From NCBI GenBank assembly GCA_040877875.1, contig JBBDNC010000093.1, positions 1 to 23,489 on the forward strand: a DNA stretch of 23,489 bases, written 5' to 3'. The DNA comes from JBBDNC01 sp040877875 (lineage in GTDB: Bacteria; Bacteroidota; Rhodothermia; Balneolales; Balneolaceae). The translations under genes were made by a program, and so were the position numbers. Below, one piece after another: positions 14,681 through 22,122 of this stretch (within the stretch, counting starts at the first letter, position 1; the number at the start of each line of letters is the position of its first letter). The notes under the pieces are model-generated. The model did no database searches. It worked only from the letters and a program-made list of their open reading frames with translations, and was not told the DNA's origin.

Positions 14681-15760
14681 TCAGCCGTTTTCCGAACGGA
14701 AATCTTTCATAAATTGGACCAGTGTATCCACACTTTCTCGTCTGCAGGCATTATAGATGCTGGCACGAATTCCGCCCACACTCCTGTGTCCCTTCAGGGT
14801 ATACAAGTCGTGATCGGTGGCCTCTTTAAGGAATTTTGCCTCCAGCTCTTCATTTTGAAGCCGGAACGTGACGTTCATTCGGGATCGGGACTCCTTTTCT
14901 GCTGTTCCGCGGTAGAAATCATCCCGGTCAATCTCCGAGTATAGCAATTCTGCCTTCTCATTGTTAAAGGACTCAAAATAGGAGATTCCTCCCTTTTCCT
15001 GGATCCATTCCAATACGTAGTTGACCATATAAACACCGAAAACAGGTGGGGTATTGAATATTTTTTCGAGATGAGTTTGATACTTCATCATTGAGGGAAT
15101 AGGTTCCGGCCGGACTTCCTTTACGAAATCATCGTGAATCAGGACGACCGTTACTCCGGCCGGGCCGATGTTCTTTTGAGCCCCTGCATAGATAATCCCA
15201 TAGCGGTCCAGGTCGATCGGCCGGGACAGAAAATCGGACGAAGCATCACAAACCAGCGGTGCTCCGTTGCTGGCCGGCTCCGAAGGGAACTGGGTACCGA
15301 AAATCGTATTATTGGAAGTAAAATGGACGTAGGTGGCATCGTCAGACAAATCCAGTTCGTCATTTCGTGGGACCCGTGTAAAGTTCTGATCTTCACTCGA
15401 ATATGGGATATGTACTTTCCCAAACAGTTTGGCCTCCTTGATGGCCTTCTTGGACCATGATCCCGTATTGATATAATCGGCTTTGCGATTTTCATTGAGG
15501 AAATTGTACGGGGCCATCAGAAACTGGGTACTCGCACCGCCGGCCAGGAATAACACATTCCAGTCGTCGCCGGCTCCCAAAATATTTTTAAGGCGTTCAG
15601 AAGCCTGTTCATGGATCTCCGTGTATTCGGGACTGCGATGACTCATCTCGATGATGGATCGGCCTTTTCCCTTATAATCCAGTAATTCAGATTGTACTTT
15701 CTCTAAAACGTCAGCCGGAAGTGTTGCGGGTCCGGCACTGAAATTGTGTACTCTATTCAT
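14681..15760 (-). CDS. serC: phosphoserine aminotransferase
   Basis: SerC is a PLP enzyme that converts 3-phosphohydroxypyruvate and glutamate to 3-phosphoserine, step two of serine biosynthesis, and also acts in pyridoxal phosphate synthesis. The 359-residue protein has the usual length. It begins NFSAGPATLP, has the PLP-phosphate loop GGASTQF (74-80) and W102, and carries the PLP lysine K196 in AGAQKNIGPAG. HRS at 41-43 contributes substrate-phosphate binding. The ATG lies 6 bp after the stop of the upstream DUF1015 gene, so the two form an operon. serA and serB are not in the window. Confidence 0.97.
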   Translation of the reverse strand: MNRVHNFSAGPATLPADVLEKVQSELLDYKGKGRSIIEMSHRSPEYTEIHEQASERLKNILGAGDDWNVLFLAGGASTQFLMAPYNFLNENRKADYINTGSWSKKAIKEAKLFGKVHIPYSSEDQNFTRVPRNDELDLSDDATYVHFTSNNTIFGTQFPSEPASNGAPLVCDASSDFLSRPIDLDRYGIIYAGAQKNIGPAGVTVVLIHDDFVKEVRPEPIPSMMKYQTHLEKIFNTPPVFGVYMVNYVLEWIQEKGGISYFESFNNEKAELLYSEIDRDDFYRGTAEKESRSRMNVTFRLQNEELEAKFLKEATDHDLYTLKGHRSVGGIRASIYNACRRESVDTLVQFMKDFRSENG

Positions 15761-15766
15761 GTTATT

Positions 15767-16978
15767 TTAAAACGTGTGTATGATTAATCCTGATCGTATT
15801 TTCGGTTCAAACCATGTGGATTTTGGCGGCATAAGTTTACCCTGGTCGGAAACCTCCACAAGTTCTTCAATGGCTGTCGGAAACATGCTGATAGCAAGAT
15901 CCGCCTTTCCTGTATCCACCAGTTTTTCCAGTTCCCCGGTTCCACGAATGCCTCCAACAAAATCTACATTGGAATCAGTCCGGGGGTTTTCAATATTAAA
16001 AACCGGCGAGAGAATTGAATTCTGTAGCCGAGTAACATCCAGTTGTTCTACCGCATCCTCGGTTGACGGTTTCGGCAGTTTCAACCCATGCCATGTTCCA
16101 TCGAAATATAGGGATACTTCTCCTTTGTTTGAAGGAGCTTTCGGAGCATTCTTTGTGAGATTGAAATCGGTAGTAAGAGCCTGAAACTGTTCGTCGGTAA
16201 CGGTTTTTATGATCCGGTTATACGGCAGTATTTTCATTTGATCAAGCGGAAAAAGAACCGCCGGGAAATATTCAAACTCTGATTCGCCGGGATAGCTGTT
16301 CTTTTTTTTACGAAGTTCTTCCGCTGCGCGGGAAGCACTTTTACACCTGTGATGTCCATCGGCCACATACAGGTGAGGAATATTAGCAAAGGCTCTACCC
16401 AATTCTGCCGGGGATTTAACTTTCCAGATCCTGTGCCGAACACCGTCATCCGCCTCAAAATCGATATAAGGCGGAGTTGTGACCATGGTTTTATTCATCA
16501 GTGATGAAATATCGGCAGTATCCTTGAATGTTAACATTATCGGTTCGGCATGGGCCGACTGAGTGAGGATATGACGTGTACGATCGTCTTCCTTGTCAGG
16601 CCGCGTCAACTCATGCTTGAGGATAATATTACTGTCATAATCTTCAACCGCCGCACAGGCAAATATTCCGGTTTGAGTACGTTCCGGTGTTTCAAGTTGG
16701 TAAACATATAAAGACCGGTTCTCATCCTGCTCTAACACCGAACTATCCAGCAAAGCCTTTAAATTTTCAGCTCCTTTTTCATAAACTTCATCCGCATTAA
16801 AAGCAGTTCCTTCCGGAAGATCGATTTCCGGGCGGATTACATGAAGAAAACTGTGGAGATTCCCTTTTGCCTGTTCTCTGGCTTCTTCCGAATTGATGAC
16901 ATCGTAAGGCACTGATGAAATTTGTTTTGCCTTTTCAGGCTTGGGAAGCCAGCCATGAAATGAATGAACTATAGCCAT
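15767..16978 (-). CDS. DUF1015 family protein, serC operon partner
   Basis: This 403-residue protein belongs to the uncharacterised DUF1015 family (COG4198). It has the typical start GWLPKPEKAKQISSVPYDV (10-28) and the hallmark YVADGHHRCKSA (204-215). DGHHR resembles the GxHR-type motif of the ParB/sulfiredoxin fold, which in other families supports nucleotide-dependent phosphotransfer; that parallel is my inference. No signal peptide or membrane helix is seen, so it is cytoplasmic. The gene is transcribed just ahead of serC with a 6 bp gap. DUF1015 genes are often found near serine-biosynthesis genes, so a role in phosphoserine or serine metabolism is plausible but not shown. Confidence 0.88.
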   Translation of the reverse strand: MAIVHSFHGWLPKPEKAKQISSVPYDVINSEEAREQAKGNLHSFLHVIRPEIDLPEGTAFNADEVYEKGAENLKALLDSSVLEQDENRSLYVYQLETPERTQTGIFACAAVEDYDSNIILKHELTRPDKEDDRTRHILTQSAHAEPIMLTFKDTADISSLMNKTMVTTPPYIDFEADDGVRHRIWKVKSPAELGRAFANIPHLYVADGHHRCKSASRAAEELRKKKNSYPGESEFEYFPAVLFPLDQMKILPYNRIIKTVTDEQFQALTTDFNLTKNAPKAPSNKGEVSLYFDGTWHGLKLPKPSTEDAVEQLDVTRLQNSILSPVFNIENPRTDSNVDFVGGIRGTGELEKLVDTGKADLAISMFPTAIEELVEVSDQGKLMPPKSTWFEPKIRSGLIIHTF

Positions 16979-17216
16979 AAATCTGTTAAGTTTAAGGATT
17001 CAATTTCGTGGTCAATGATACGCATTCTTTTAACACAGTGAAAAGGTAAAACATAAATGATAAACGGTCCTGGAATCAGTTGGAATTTTGAGGCCGATGC
17101 ACCTGGGTTTGACAGAATCCGGATGTACTGAAAGTTAAAATCATACGGGTTCTAAACGGCTAACCCCGGGATCACGTTTTGCAAGAAATCTAATACAAAT
17201 AAAAAAAGGCAAGGAA

Positions 17217-17588
17217 ATGGATACACCAACGAACAGTGATAAATTAAATCCGGATCAACAACAGCAACTGTTATTCATGATGTTGATTCAACAGCATCAA
17301 CAAATTGCCATGATGGGCATGGGCAAGATTAAGAATCCCTCCACCGATGAAATTGAGCGAGACTTGAAATCGGCAAAATTTGCCATTGATACTTTGAATG
17401 TGCTGGAAGAATATACAAAAGGGAATCTGCCTGAAGATTTGAAGAATTATTTAACTCAAACACTGACAAATCTCCGTATTAATTATGCAGATGAGAAAAA
17501 GAAAGGAGATGAGCCGCAAGAAAGCGGGCAGAAGGATCAAACAGGAGAGAAAGATGAGACAGGGAAAGAACAAGATTCAACCGATTGA
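17217..17588 (+). CDS. DUF1844 family protein
   Basis: A 123-residue protein of the small DUF1844 family, function unknown. The N-terminal part is Gln/Met-rich (LFMMLIQQHQQIAMMGMG, 19-36). The family core DLKSAKFAIDTLNVLEEYTKGNL (49-71) is well matched, and residues 94-123 form a highly charged, probably disordered Lys/Glu/Gln tail. It is soluble, mostly helical and lacks a signal peptide. It is divergent from the DUF1015-serC operon across 238 bp. Its 3' end overlaps the Nudix gene by 35 bp, suggesting translational coupling. Confidence 0.82.
   Translation: MDTPTNSDKLNPDQQQQLLFMMLIQQHQQIAMMGMGKIKNPSTDEIERDLKSAKFAIDTLNVLEEYTKGNLPEDLKNYLTQTLTNLRINYADEKKKGDEPQESGQKDQTGEKDETGKEQDSTD
17543..17547 (+). 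promoter_or_regulatory. ribosome binding site deciding the Nudix start
   Basis: AGGAG lies 6 bases before ATG 17554, inside the end of the DUF1844 gene. Upstream ATGs in the frame (17485, 17509) lack a properly spaced site. Confidence 0.7.
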
Positions 17589-18033
17589 CGCAGCGGGAGG
17601 GGTGTTGTACCGGCCTCTGTACAAGAGCGAAAATGGAAGTCAAGCCGACGCTTATTATGAGGTATTACTTATTCTGCGCAGGGGGGTCTGGGACCTCCCG
17701 AAAGGCAAACGGGAGGAATCCGAATCATTTGAACGGTGTGCGGTCCGGGAAGTTGAGGAGGAGACGGGGGCTCCTTCTCCCGTTATACAGGGACATCTGA
17801 CGGATACATACCATGAATACCCGGATGGCTCTGGACGGATGGGGAAAACAACCCGATGGTATGCAATGACGACAGGGGACCCTGATTTTACCCCGATTCC
17901 CCAGCAGGAGGAAGAAATTGAACGGGTTCGGTGGACACCGTTGCCCGACGCACGGGAAATAGTTGGTTTTGAAAATCTTGCAGAGGTGCTGGATCTGTTT
18001 CAAAAGAAATTTTCTGCCGGCTCCAAAACATAA
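17554..18033 (+). CDS. Nudix hydrolase
   Basis: Nudix enzymes hydrolyse nucleoside diphosphates linked to another moiety using a metal-binding helix. The 159-residue product, counted from ATG 17554, has a complete Nudix box at 51-73: G51, E57, R65, E66, E69, E70 and G72 fit GX5EX7REUXEEXGU. The segment before it (AAGGVLYR, LLILRRGVWDLPKGK) is typical of the fold. The substrate is not predictable; small PKGK-type Nudix proteins include Ap4A and mutator-like hydrolases. The frame is open upstream to 17485, but the AGGAG at 17543-17547 and the start of homology favour 17554. It overlaps the DUF1844 gene by 35 bp and ends directly at a terminator. Confidence 0.9.
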   Translation: MRQGKNKIQPIDAAGGVLYRPLYKSENGSQADAYYEVLLILRRGVWDLPKGKREESESFERCAVREVEEETGAPSPVIQGHLTDTYHEYPDGSGRMGKTTRWYAMTTGDPDFTPIPQQEEEIERVRWTPLPDAREIVGFENLAEVLDLFQKKFSAGSKT

Positions 18034-18067
18034 AAAAAGGTGCGGATCCTACGAGCCACACCTTTTT
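18034..18067. terminator. bidirectional terminator between Nudix and tonB
   Basis: AAAAAGGTG (18034-18042) pairs with CACCTTTTT (18059-18067) in a perfect 9 bp stem around a 16 nt loop. A-run and T-run flank it symmetrically, so it can end both the Nudix transcript (plus) and the first tonB transcript (minus). The stem begins directly after the Nudix stop codon. Confidence 0.8.
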
Positions 18068-18134
18068 ATAGTGATAAATAAAAAACAACCGATCGATAAA
18101 CAGATCCGTTCAACTCAGGTTCGTCAGTGTTCGT

Positions 18135-18794
18135 TTAGTTTTGCAGCCTGAATACAATAGGCAAACTGTACTGAACCCTGACAGGGCGTCCGCGCTGCAT
18201 TCCCGGCTTGAATTTGGCCTGTTTGACAGCACGCAGGGCTTCTTCATCACACCCGCCTCCGATTCCCCGAATAACCCGCGGAGCTTCAACATCTCCGGAT
18301 TCATTTACTATGAACTGAACGTACACGCGTCCTTCGATCCCGGCTCTTCGAGCCATTTCCGGGTAACGGATTCTACCCTGAAGTTCTGCCAATCCACCAA
18401 TAAGTTCCGGCATTTCTTCCACGACGATGAAGAAATCTTCTTCAGGTTCTTCTTCTTCCTGTTGCGGAGGGGGAGGAGGGAGATCCATGGGCCCGTCGAG
18501 GGTGAGTTCAGCATCAATATTGATGTCAATATCCTCTATGATTTCATCATTGGGAACTTCTACAGGAACCGGAGGCCTCGGTGGCGGAGGCGGTGTTTCA
18601 AGGTGCCTCGTTTGAATGATCTCTTCCATTTCGATCACATCCTGCTCTTCAAGTGTGTACTCCTTGGCTTCCCCCCCGGTCAGGTCCAGTTTCACAGCTA
18701 CGATGAAAAGAATCAGGGTTACCAGGAGTCCGATCTGAAGAAAGATCGTATAATAATTTTTTAAATCTGCATCTTCGTTTTTTCGGTTACTCAT
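18135..18794 (-). CDS. tonB: energy transducer TonB, copy 1
   Basis: TonB couples the proton motive force from ExbB/ExbD to outer-membrane receptors. The 219-residue protein has a cytoplasmic start, one membrane helix at about 15-35, and a periplasmic Pro-rich linker (PPPPPRPPVP at 68-77, LPPPPP at 105-110) with acidic runs between. The TonB C-terminal domain covers about 128-219 (YPEMARRAGIEGRVYVQFIVNE; GGGCDEEALRAVKQAKFKPG), in the form common in Bacteroidota. It is paralogous to the gene at 19315-19980, and its last 46 residues are identical to that protein. No exbB or exbD is in the window. It has its own terminator at 18034-18067. Confidence 0.93.
   Translation of the reverse strand: MSNRKNEDADLKNYYTIFLQIGLLVTLILFIVAVKLDLTGGEAKEYTLEEQDVIEMEEIIQTRHLETPPPPPRPPVPVEVPNDEIIEDIDINIDAELTLDGPMDLPPPPPQQEEEEPEEDFFIVVEEMPELIGGLAELQGRIRYPEMARRAGIEGRVYVQFIVNESGDVEAPRVIRGIGGGCDEEALRAVKQAKFKPGMQRGRPVRVQYSLPIVFRLQN
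18190..18233. repeat. 44 nt tract identical to 19370-19413 (tonB copy 1)
   Basis: Within the C-terminal coding part of the first tonB gene, 44 consecutive bases match the second tonB gene exactly, while flanking stretches differ at many synonymous sites. Confidence 0.85.
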
Positions 18795-19142
18795 GATGGC
18801 TTAAACTTTTGGTTACTTAATTTAAGTTCCAATTTAATTTATTTCCGTGTGATATACCAAGAAAATTAGAAAAATAACCTAATGAGTGAATTCTCCCTCT
18901 TTTTGTTGTTGAATATCGTTTTGAAATCAAGAAGCGTTTATTTTATAGGGAGGAATTCAACCACGGCGAGAAATTTCTTACCACAATTACAAAAGGTGAG
19001 TGCACCGGAGTGGACTTATAAAGAGTTCCTTCATCCGTGTGATATTCTATATACAGGATATAGGTGAATAGACCGGCGAGAGATGACCGGAAGTTCCTTT
19101 AAGAGATGAATGCAGGGTTGCTTCCAGGATTCATGGTTATTA
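18795..19142. other. non-coding region upstream of tonB copy 1
   Basis: The 520 bp between the two tonB genes hold no convincing gene; the terminator of copy 2 is at 19143-19179. This 348 bp part is AT-rich near 18795-18900. It contains a 12 bp direct repeat (TCCGTGTGATAT at 18844-18855 and 19034-19045) and a small inverted repeat CTATAT/ATATAG (19047-19063). A 61-codon plus-strand frame (18882-19067) has no Shine-Dalgarno and no family resemblance. The promoter of tonB copy 1 must lie here, but I cannot place it firmly. Confidence 0.6.
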
Positions 19143-19179
19143 AAAAAAGGCGTGGACTTCATTAAGCCACGCCTTTTTT
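19143..19179. terminator. terminator of tonB copy 2
   Basis: AAAAAAGGCGTGG (19143-19155) pairs with CCACGCCTTTTTT (19167-19179): a perfect 13 bp stem with an 11 nt loop, A-rich on one side and T-rich on the other. It lies 135 bp downstream of the second tonB gene in its transcription direction, and is symmetric enough to work both ways. Confidence 0.8.
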
Positions 19180-19314
19180 GAAACTTTAGTACTCGCTGTG
19201 TTTCGGCGGACAGATCTGTCTTTTGCGATCCAGTCATCTCCGCAACGAACGTCGTCCTCATATCAAATCAGCAAAAAATAAATGGGCCGGCCGATCTGTC
19301 TCTCGATGGATGGA

Positions 19315-19980
19315 TTAGTTTTGAAGCCGGAATACGATCGGCAGGCTGTACTGAACTCTTACGGGCCGCCCGCGCTGCATTCCCGGCTTGAATTTGGCCT
19401 GTTTGACAGCACGAAGGGCTTCTTCGTCACATCCGCCGCCGATACCGCGGATAACTTGCGGATTTTCAACCTCTCCGTTTTCATTCACGATAAATTGAAC
19501 GTACACACGTCCTTCAATCCCGGCTTTTCGGGCCCTCTCGGGATACGTGATTCTGCTTTGAAGTTCTGCAAGGCCCCCGATGAGTTCAGGCATTTGTTCA
19601 ACGACCGTGAAAAAATCCTCTTCCTCTTTCTCCTCTTCTTGCTGTGGTGGGGGCGGAGGAAGGTCCATCGGGCCATCCAGGCTCAATTCGGCATCAATAT
19701 TGATATCCGAATCTTCAATAATTTCATCATTCGGGACTTCCTGGGGGACAGGAGGCCGGGGAGGTGGAGGTGGAGTCTCAATGTGTTCTGTCTGAATAAT
19801 CTCTTCCATCTCCACAACATCCTGCTCGTCGACTTCATAATTTTCAGTCGGCGAACTTGTAAGATCCATCTTAACGGCAATGATAAAGATGAGTAAGGCA
19901 AGGACTAAGCCTGTTTCTACAAAAACCGTATAATGCTTTTTTAAGTTGACTTCCGGGTTTTTTCGCTCTTTGATACCCAT
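19315..19980 (-). CDS. tonB: energy transducer TonB, copy 2
   Basis: A second TonB of 221 residues with the same plan: membrane helix at about 17-35, Pro-rich linker (PPPPPRPPVP, LPPPPP) with Glu-rich segments, and a TonB C-terminal domain ending PIVFRLQN. The proteins align over their whole length without large gaps, with most differences in the N terminus and linker; the last 46 residues are identical. The tandem arrangement indicates duplication. The pair may serve different receptors or ExbBD sets, or differ in expression. A purine-rich AGAAGAAG precedes the ATG on the minus strand. Confidence 0.93.
   Translation of the reverse strand: MGIKERKNPEVNLKKHYTVFVETGLVLALLIFIIAVKMDLTSSPTENYEVDEQDVVEMEEIIQTEHIETPPPPPRPPVPQEVPNDEIIEDSDINIDAELSLDGPMDLPPPPPQQEEEKEEEDFFTVVEQMPELIGGLAELQSRITYPERARKAGIEGRVYVQFIVNENGEVENPQVIRGIGGGCDEEALRAVKQAKFKPGMQRGRPVRVQYSLPIVFRLQN
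19370..19413. repeat. 44 nt tract identical to 18190-18233 (tonB copy 2)
   Basis: Partner of the tract in tonB copy 1; same orientation, about 1.2 kb apart. Confidence 0.85.
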
Positions 19981-20144
19981 TTTTCTTCTTCTTTTGTGTT
20001 GGACTTGTCTATTTTTTTATAAGTCGCCAGGCAGTTGAAGGGATTTGCCAAGATGTATCGGGTGACAAATTTTCAAACTATGCTAAATAGTCTGTTATGG
20101 GCTGACGCTATTCTATTCTTGAAACATAAAAAAAGGTTTATATT

Positions 20145-20180
20145 CTGATAATTCAAGTACTTAAACAGACTTTTTATCAG
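20145..20180. other. inverted repeats downstream of the VanZ-like gene
   Basis: CTGATAA (20145-20151) pairs with TTATCAG (20174-20180). On the minus strand, the direction of the proS-nnr-vanZ operon, it is followed after about 8 bases by a run of seven T (complement of the A-run near 20129-20136). This could be a weak terminator for the operon, but the 22 nt loop and offset T-run make it uncertain. A longer-range pair AGTCTGTT/AACAGACT (20089-20096, 20164-20171) overlaps the same area. Confidence 0.3.
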
Positions 20181-20200
20181 GAGGGTTCCGGGAAATTTTA

Positions 20201-20599
20201 TCAATGGATCGACTGATTTGTGATTATTTTTAATAAAATTACGGCTATCAGGCAGCCAATCAACCCAGCCAATGCATCATACGGGTTACCATCCCGGTTG
20301 ACGGGTAAAAGTTCCTGCAGAACCTCGATCGAAATACCGAAAATACACCCGGCTATGAAAATTGAGAACAGGGGCAGGGATTTGCGGAAGGTGATAATGT
20401 GGGTTAATCCCAGAAAAAACGTCCAGGAGCCGAACATCAGGCCATGTCCGATTTTGTCGTATTCGAAGAGCCGGGTATCAATGGAAATCCTGTCTGTGGG
20501 AAGAAGGGTTAATAGAAGTGTTAACAGGGTCAATATCGTAAAACAGATATAGAGCAGGTACTGGTGCCTGTGAAGAAAGTTAAGAAGGGAATGGATCAT
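20201..20599 (-). CDS. VanZ-like family membrane protein
   Basis: A 132-residue integral membrane protein with four predicted helices (about 14-33, 52-70, 75-92, 108-126). It has the VanZ-type motifs DKIGHGLMF (48-56) and EVLQELLPVNRDGNPYDALAGLIG. VanZ of enterococci gives low-level teicoplanin resistance, but most family members in Gram-negative bacteria have unknown roles, so resistance should not be inferred. Its start overlaps the nnr stop by four bases (ATGA on the minus strand), indicating translational coupling as the last gene of the proS-nnr operon. Confidence 0.85.
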   Translation of the reverse strand: MIHSLLNFLHRHQYLLYICFTILTLLTLLLTLLPTDRISIDTRLFEYDKIGHGLMFGSWTFFLGLTHIITFRKSLPLFSIFIAGCIFGISIEVLQELLPVNRDGNPYDALAGLIGCLIAVILLKIITNQSIH

Positions 20600-22113
20600 A
20601 ACAGATGTTGAGGTTCAAGGGGAACCTCCGGTTCATTTCCCATTTTATCTGACGCTTTTCGATAACCTTCCAGCAAAGCGTGGATTGAACTTAATCCGGG
20701 ATCTTTACTCATTGTAAGAAATCCTGCGATTTTACCGGATAAAACGTCACCGAAACCGGCGCGGGAAAATATACGGGTATCATAGCCGGTGAGATACAAT
20801 GGCCCCTCCCGGGTCCCCACGAGGGTTGGGCTCCCTTTTGATACTACGGTTATCCCGTGATCACTTGAGAATTTTTGAACCCAGGCCAACCTGGCAAAAT
20901 CATCTGAAACCTCTCTGTCAAGTTGTCTCACTTCTCCCGGGTGAGGCGTTATGATCCACGAAGCTTCGGCTGGTTTTTTCGCTTGTTGGATACTGAGAAG
21001 AGCATCGGCATCTATGACCGCCGAACCCTGGAATTTGGACAAGATATCTCTGGCAAAGTTCAACGTTTCCTGACGCCGGCCGAGTCCCGGACCGATCAGC
21101 AGGCTTCCGTTTCGTTGGTTGAGCAGCTCCTTTACGTCTTCAGTATGAGCGGTTGAAAAAAAAGTATCATCAGAATTCCCGACGGGCATTTTGATAATTT
21201 CCGGAAGGGCTGACTCATAGATTGGTAATAGCCCTTTGGGGGAGATTAAAAAAACCGCCCCGACTCCGCTTTTCCAGGCACTCTTGGCAGACATCATCGC
21301 GGCTCCTGTCAATCCCTCGGAACCTGCAATAATATATAGAACGCCTTCACTGTACTTGTGCTCCCCCCGGCGTATAACGGATGGAAGCTCCCATTCGAGT
21401 TCCGGAAGCAGGACGGTTGCTGTTGATTCCAGGTATTGAGTTGGAAAAGAAAGGTAAAACTGAACGATCTTACCCGTTATATCCACACCGGAATTAAAAT
21501 AAAATCCAAGCTTTCGGGCGCCGAAGCTCAGTGTGACATCGGCCCTTACAGCATCCCCCATGATTCTCCCGTGATCAGCATGCAGTCCTGTTGGAATGTC
21601 GATAGCACAGACAAGGCTCTCTTGGCGGTTGGAATTGATCCAGTTTACGGCCTGGTCATACGGACTCCTCAATTCACTTGCCAGGCCCGTTCCCAACATG
21701 CCATCCAGGATATAATCCCATTTTATATCTGGAATTTCAGTCAATTTTTCAATAAATCTGACTTCTAAACCCTGTTTCGAGAGAGTTTTCAACAGGGCAA
21801 GGTTTTTGTCTGCGTCTGCCGACAGATCTTCCTCGCCAGACACCATCAGGATTGTGCAATGGTGACGGTAATGCATTGCAAGATATCTTGCAATGACCAG
21901 GGCATCTCCCGCATTATTTCCTTTGCCGCATAGGTACAGGCCCTTTGCACGTTCTCCGGTTTTACGGCTGATCCATTGCGCAGCCTGAAGGCCTGCTGTT
22001 TCCATAAGGGTAGTTCCGGAGAGCCCGAATTCTTCGATCGTAAGCCGGTCACCTTCCCTGGACTGAGAGGCAGAACAGATCTTATAGAGGTATGGATTTT
22101 GAATCAGGCTCAT
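20596..22113 (-). CDS. nnr: bifunctional NAD(P)H-hydrate epimerase/ADP-dependent dehydratase
   Basis: Nnr repairs hydrated NAD(P)H: the N-terminal NnrE domain epimerises NAD(P)HX and the C-terminal NnrD domain dehydrates it using ADP or ATP. The 505-residue fusion has the normal length. NnrE covers about 1-225, with GNNAGD (65-70, usually GNNGGD), DGMLGTGL (137-144) and DIPTGL (172-177). NnrD covers about 250-495, with GSEGLTGAA (264-272), GPGLG (341-345), DADAL (368-372), TPHPGE (389-394) and GFGDVLSG (453-460) with catalytic D456. Two positions are unusual: Ala in GNNAGD, and Phe where Thr or Ser is normal in G-T/S-GDVL. The gene lies 9 bp after proS and overlaps the VanZ-like gene. Confidence 0.93.
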   Translation of the reverse strand: MSLIQNPYLYKICSASQSREGDRLTIEEFGLSGTTLMETAGLQAAQWISRKTGERAKGLYLCGKGNNAGDALVIARYLAMHYRHHCTILMVSGEEDLSADADKNLALLKTLSKQGLEVRFIEKLTEIPDIKWDYILDGMLGTGLASELRSPYDQAVNWINSNRQESLVCAIDIPTGLHADHGRIMGDAVRADVTLSFGARKLGFYFNSGVDITGKIVQFYLSFPTQYLESTATVLLPELEWELPSVIRRGEHKYSEGVLYIIAGSEGLTGAAMMSAKSAWKSGVGAVFLISPKGLLPIYESALPEIIKMPVGNSDDTFFSTAHTEDVKELLNQRNGSLLIGPGLGRRQETLNFARDILSKFQGSAVIDADALLSIQQAKKPAEASWIITPHPGEVRQLDREVSDDFARLAWVQKFSSDHGITVVSKGSPTLVGTREGPLYLTGYDTRIFSRAGFGDVLSGKIAGFLTMSKDPGLSSIHALLEGYRKASDKMGNEPEVPLEPQHLL

Positions 22114-22122
22114 ATCGGGTTA

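Noticed and set aside
18141..18764. 207- and 204-codon plus-strand frames opposite both tonB genes (18141-18764 and 19282-19896)
   Set aside because: They resemble each other only because the tonB genes are paralogues; the minus-strand proteins have clear TonB domains.
18882..19067. 61-codon plus-strand frame between the tonB genes
   Set aside because: No ribosome binding site, no recognisable domain, and the gap looks regulatory.
19031..19261. 76-codon minus-strand frame between the tonB genes
   Set aside because: It runs straight through the strong terminator hairpin at 19143-19179, so it is unlikely to be expressed.
20201..20599. Reading the VanZ-like gene as a glycopeptide resistance determinant
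   Set aside because: There are no vanHAX-type genes, the host is probably Gram-negative, and most VanZ-like proteins have no link to resistance.
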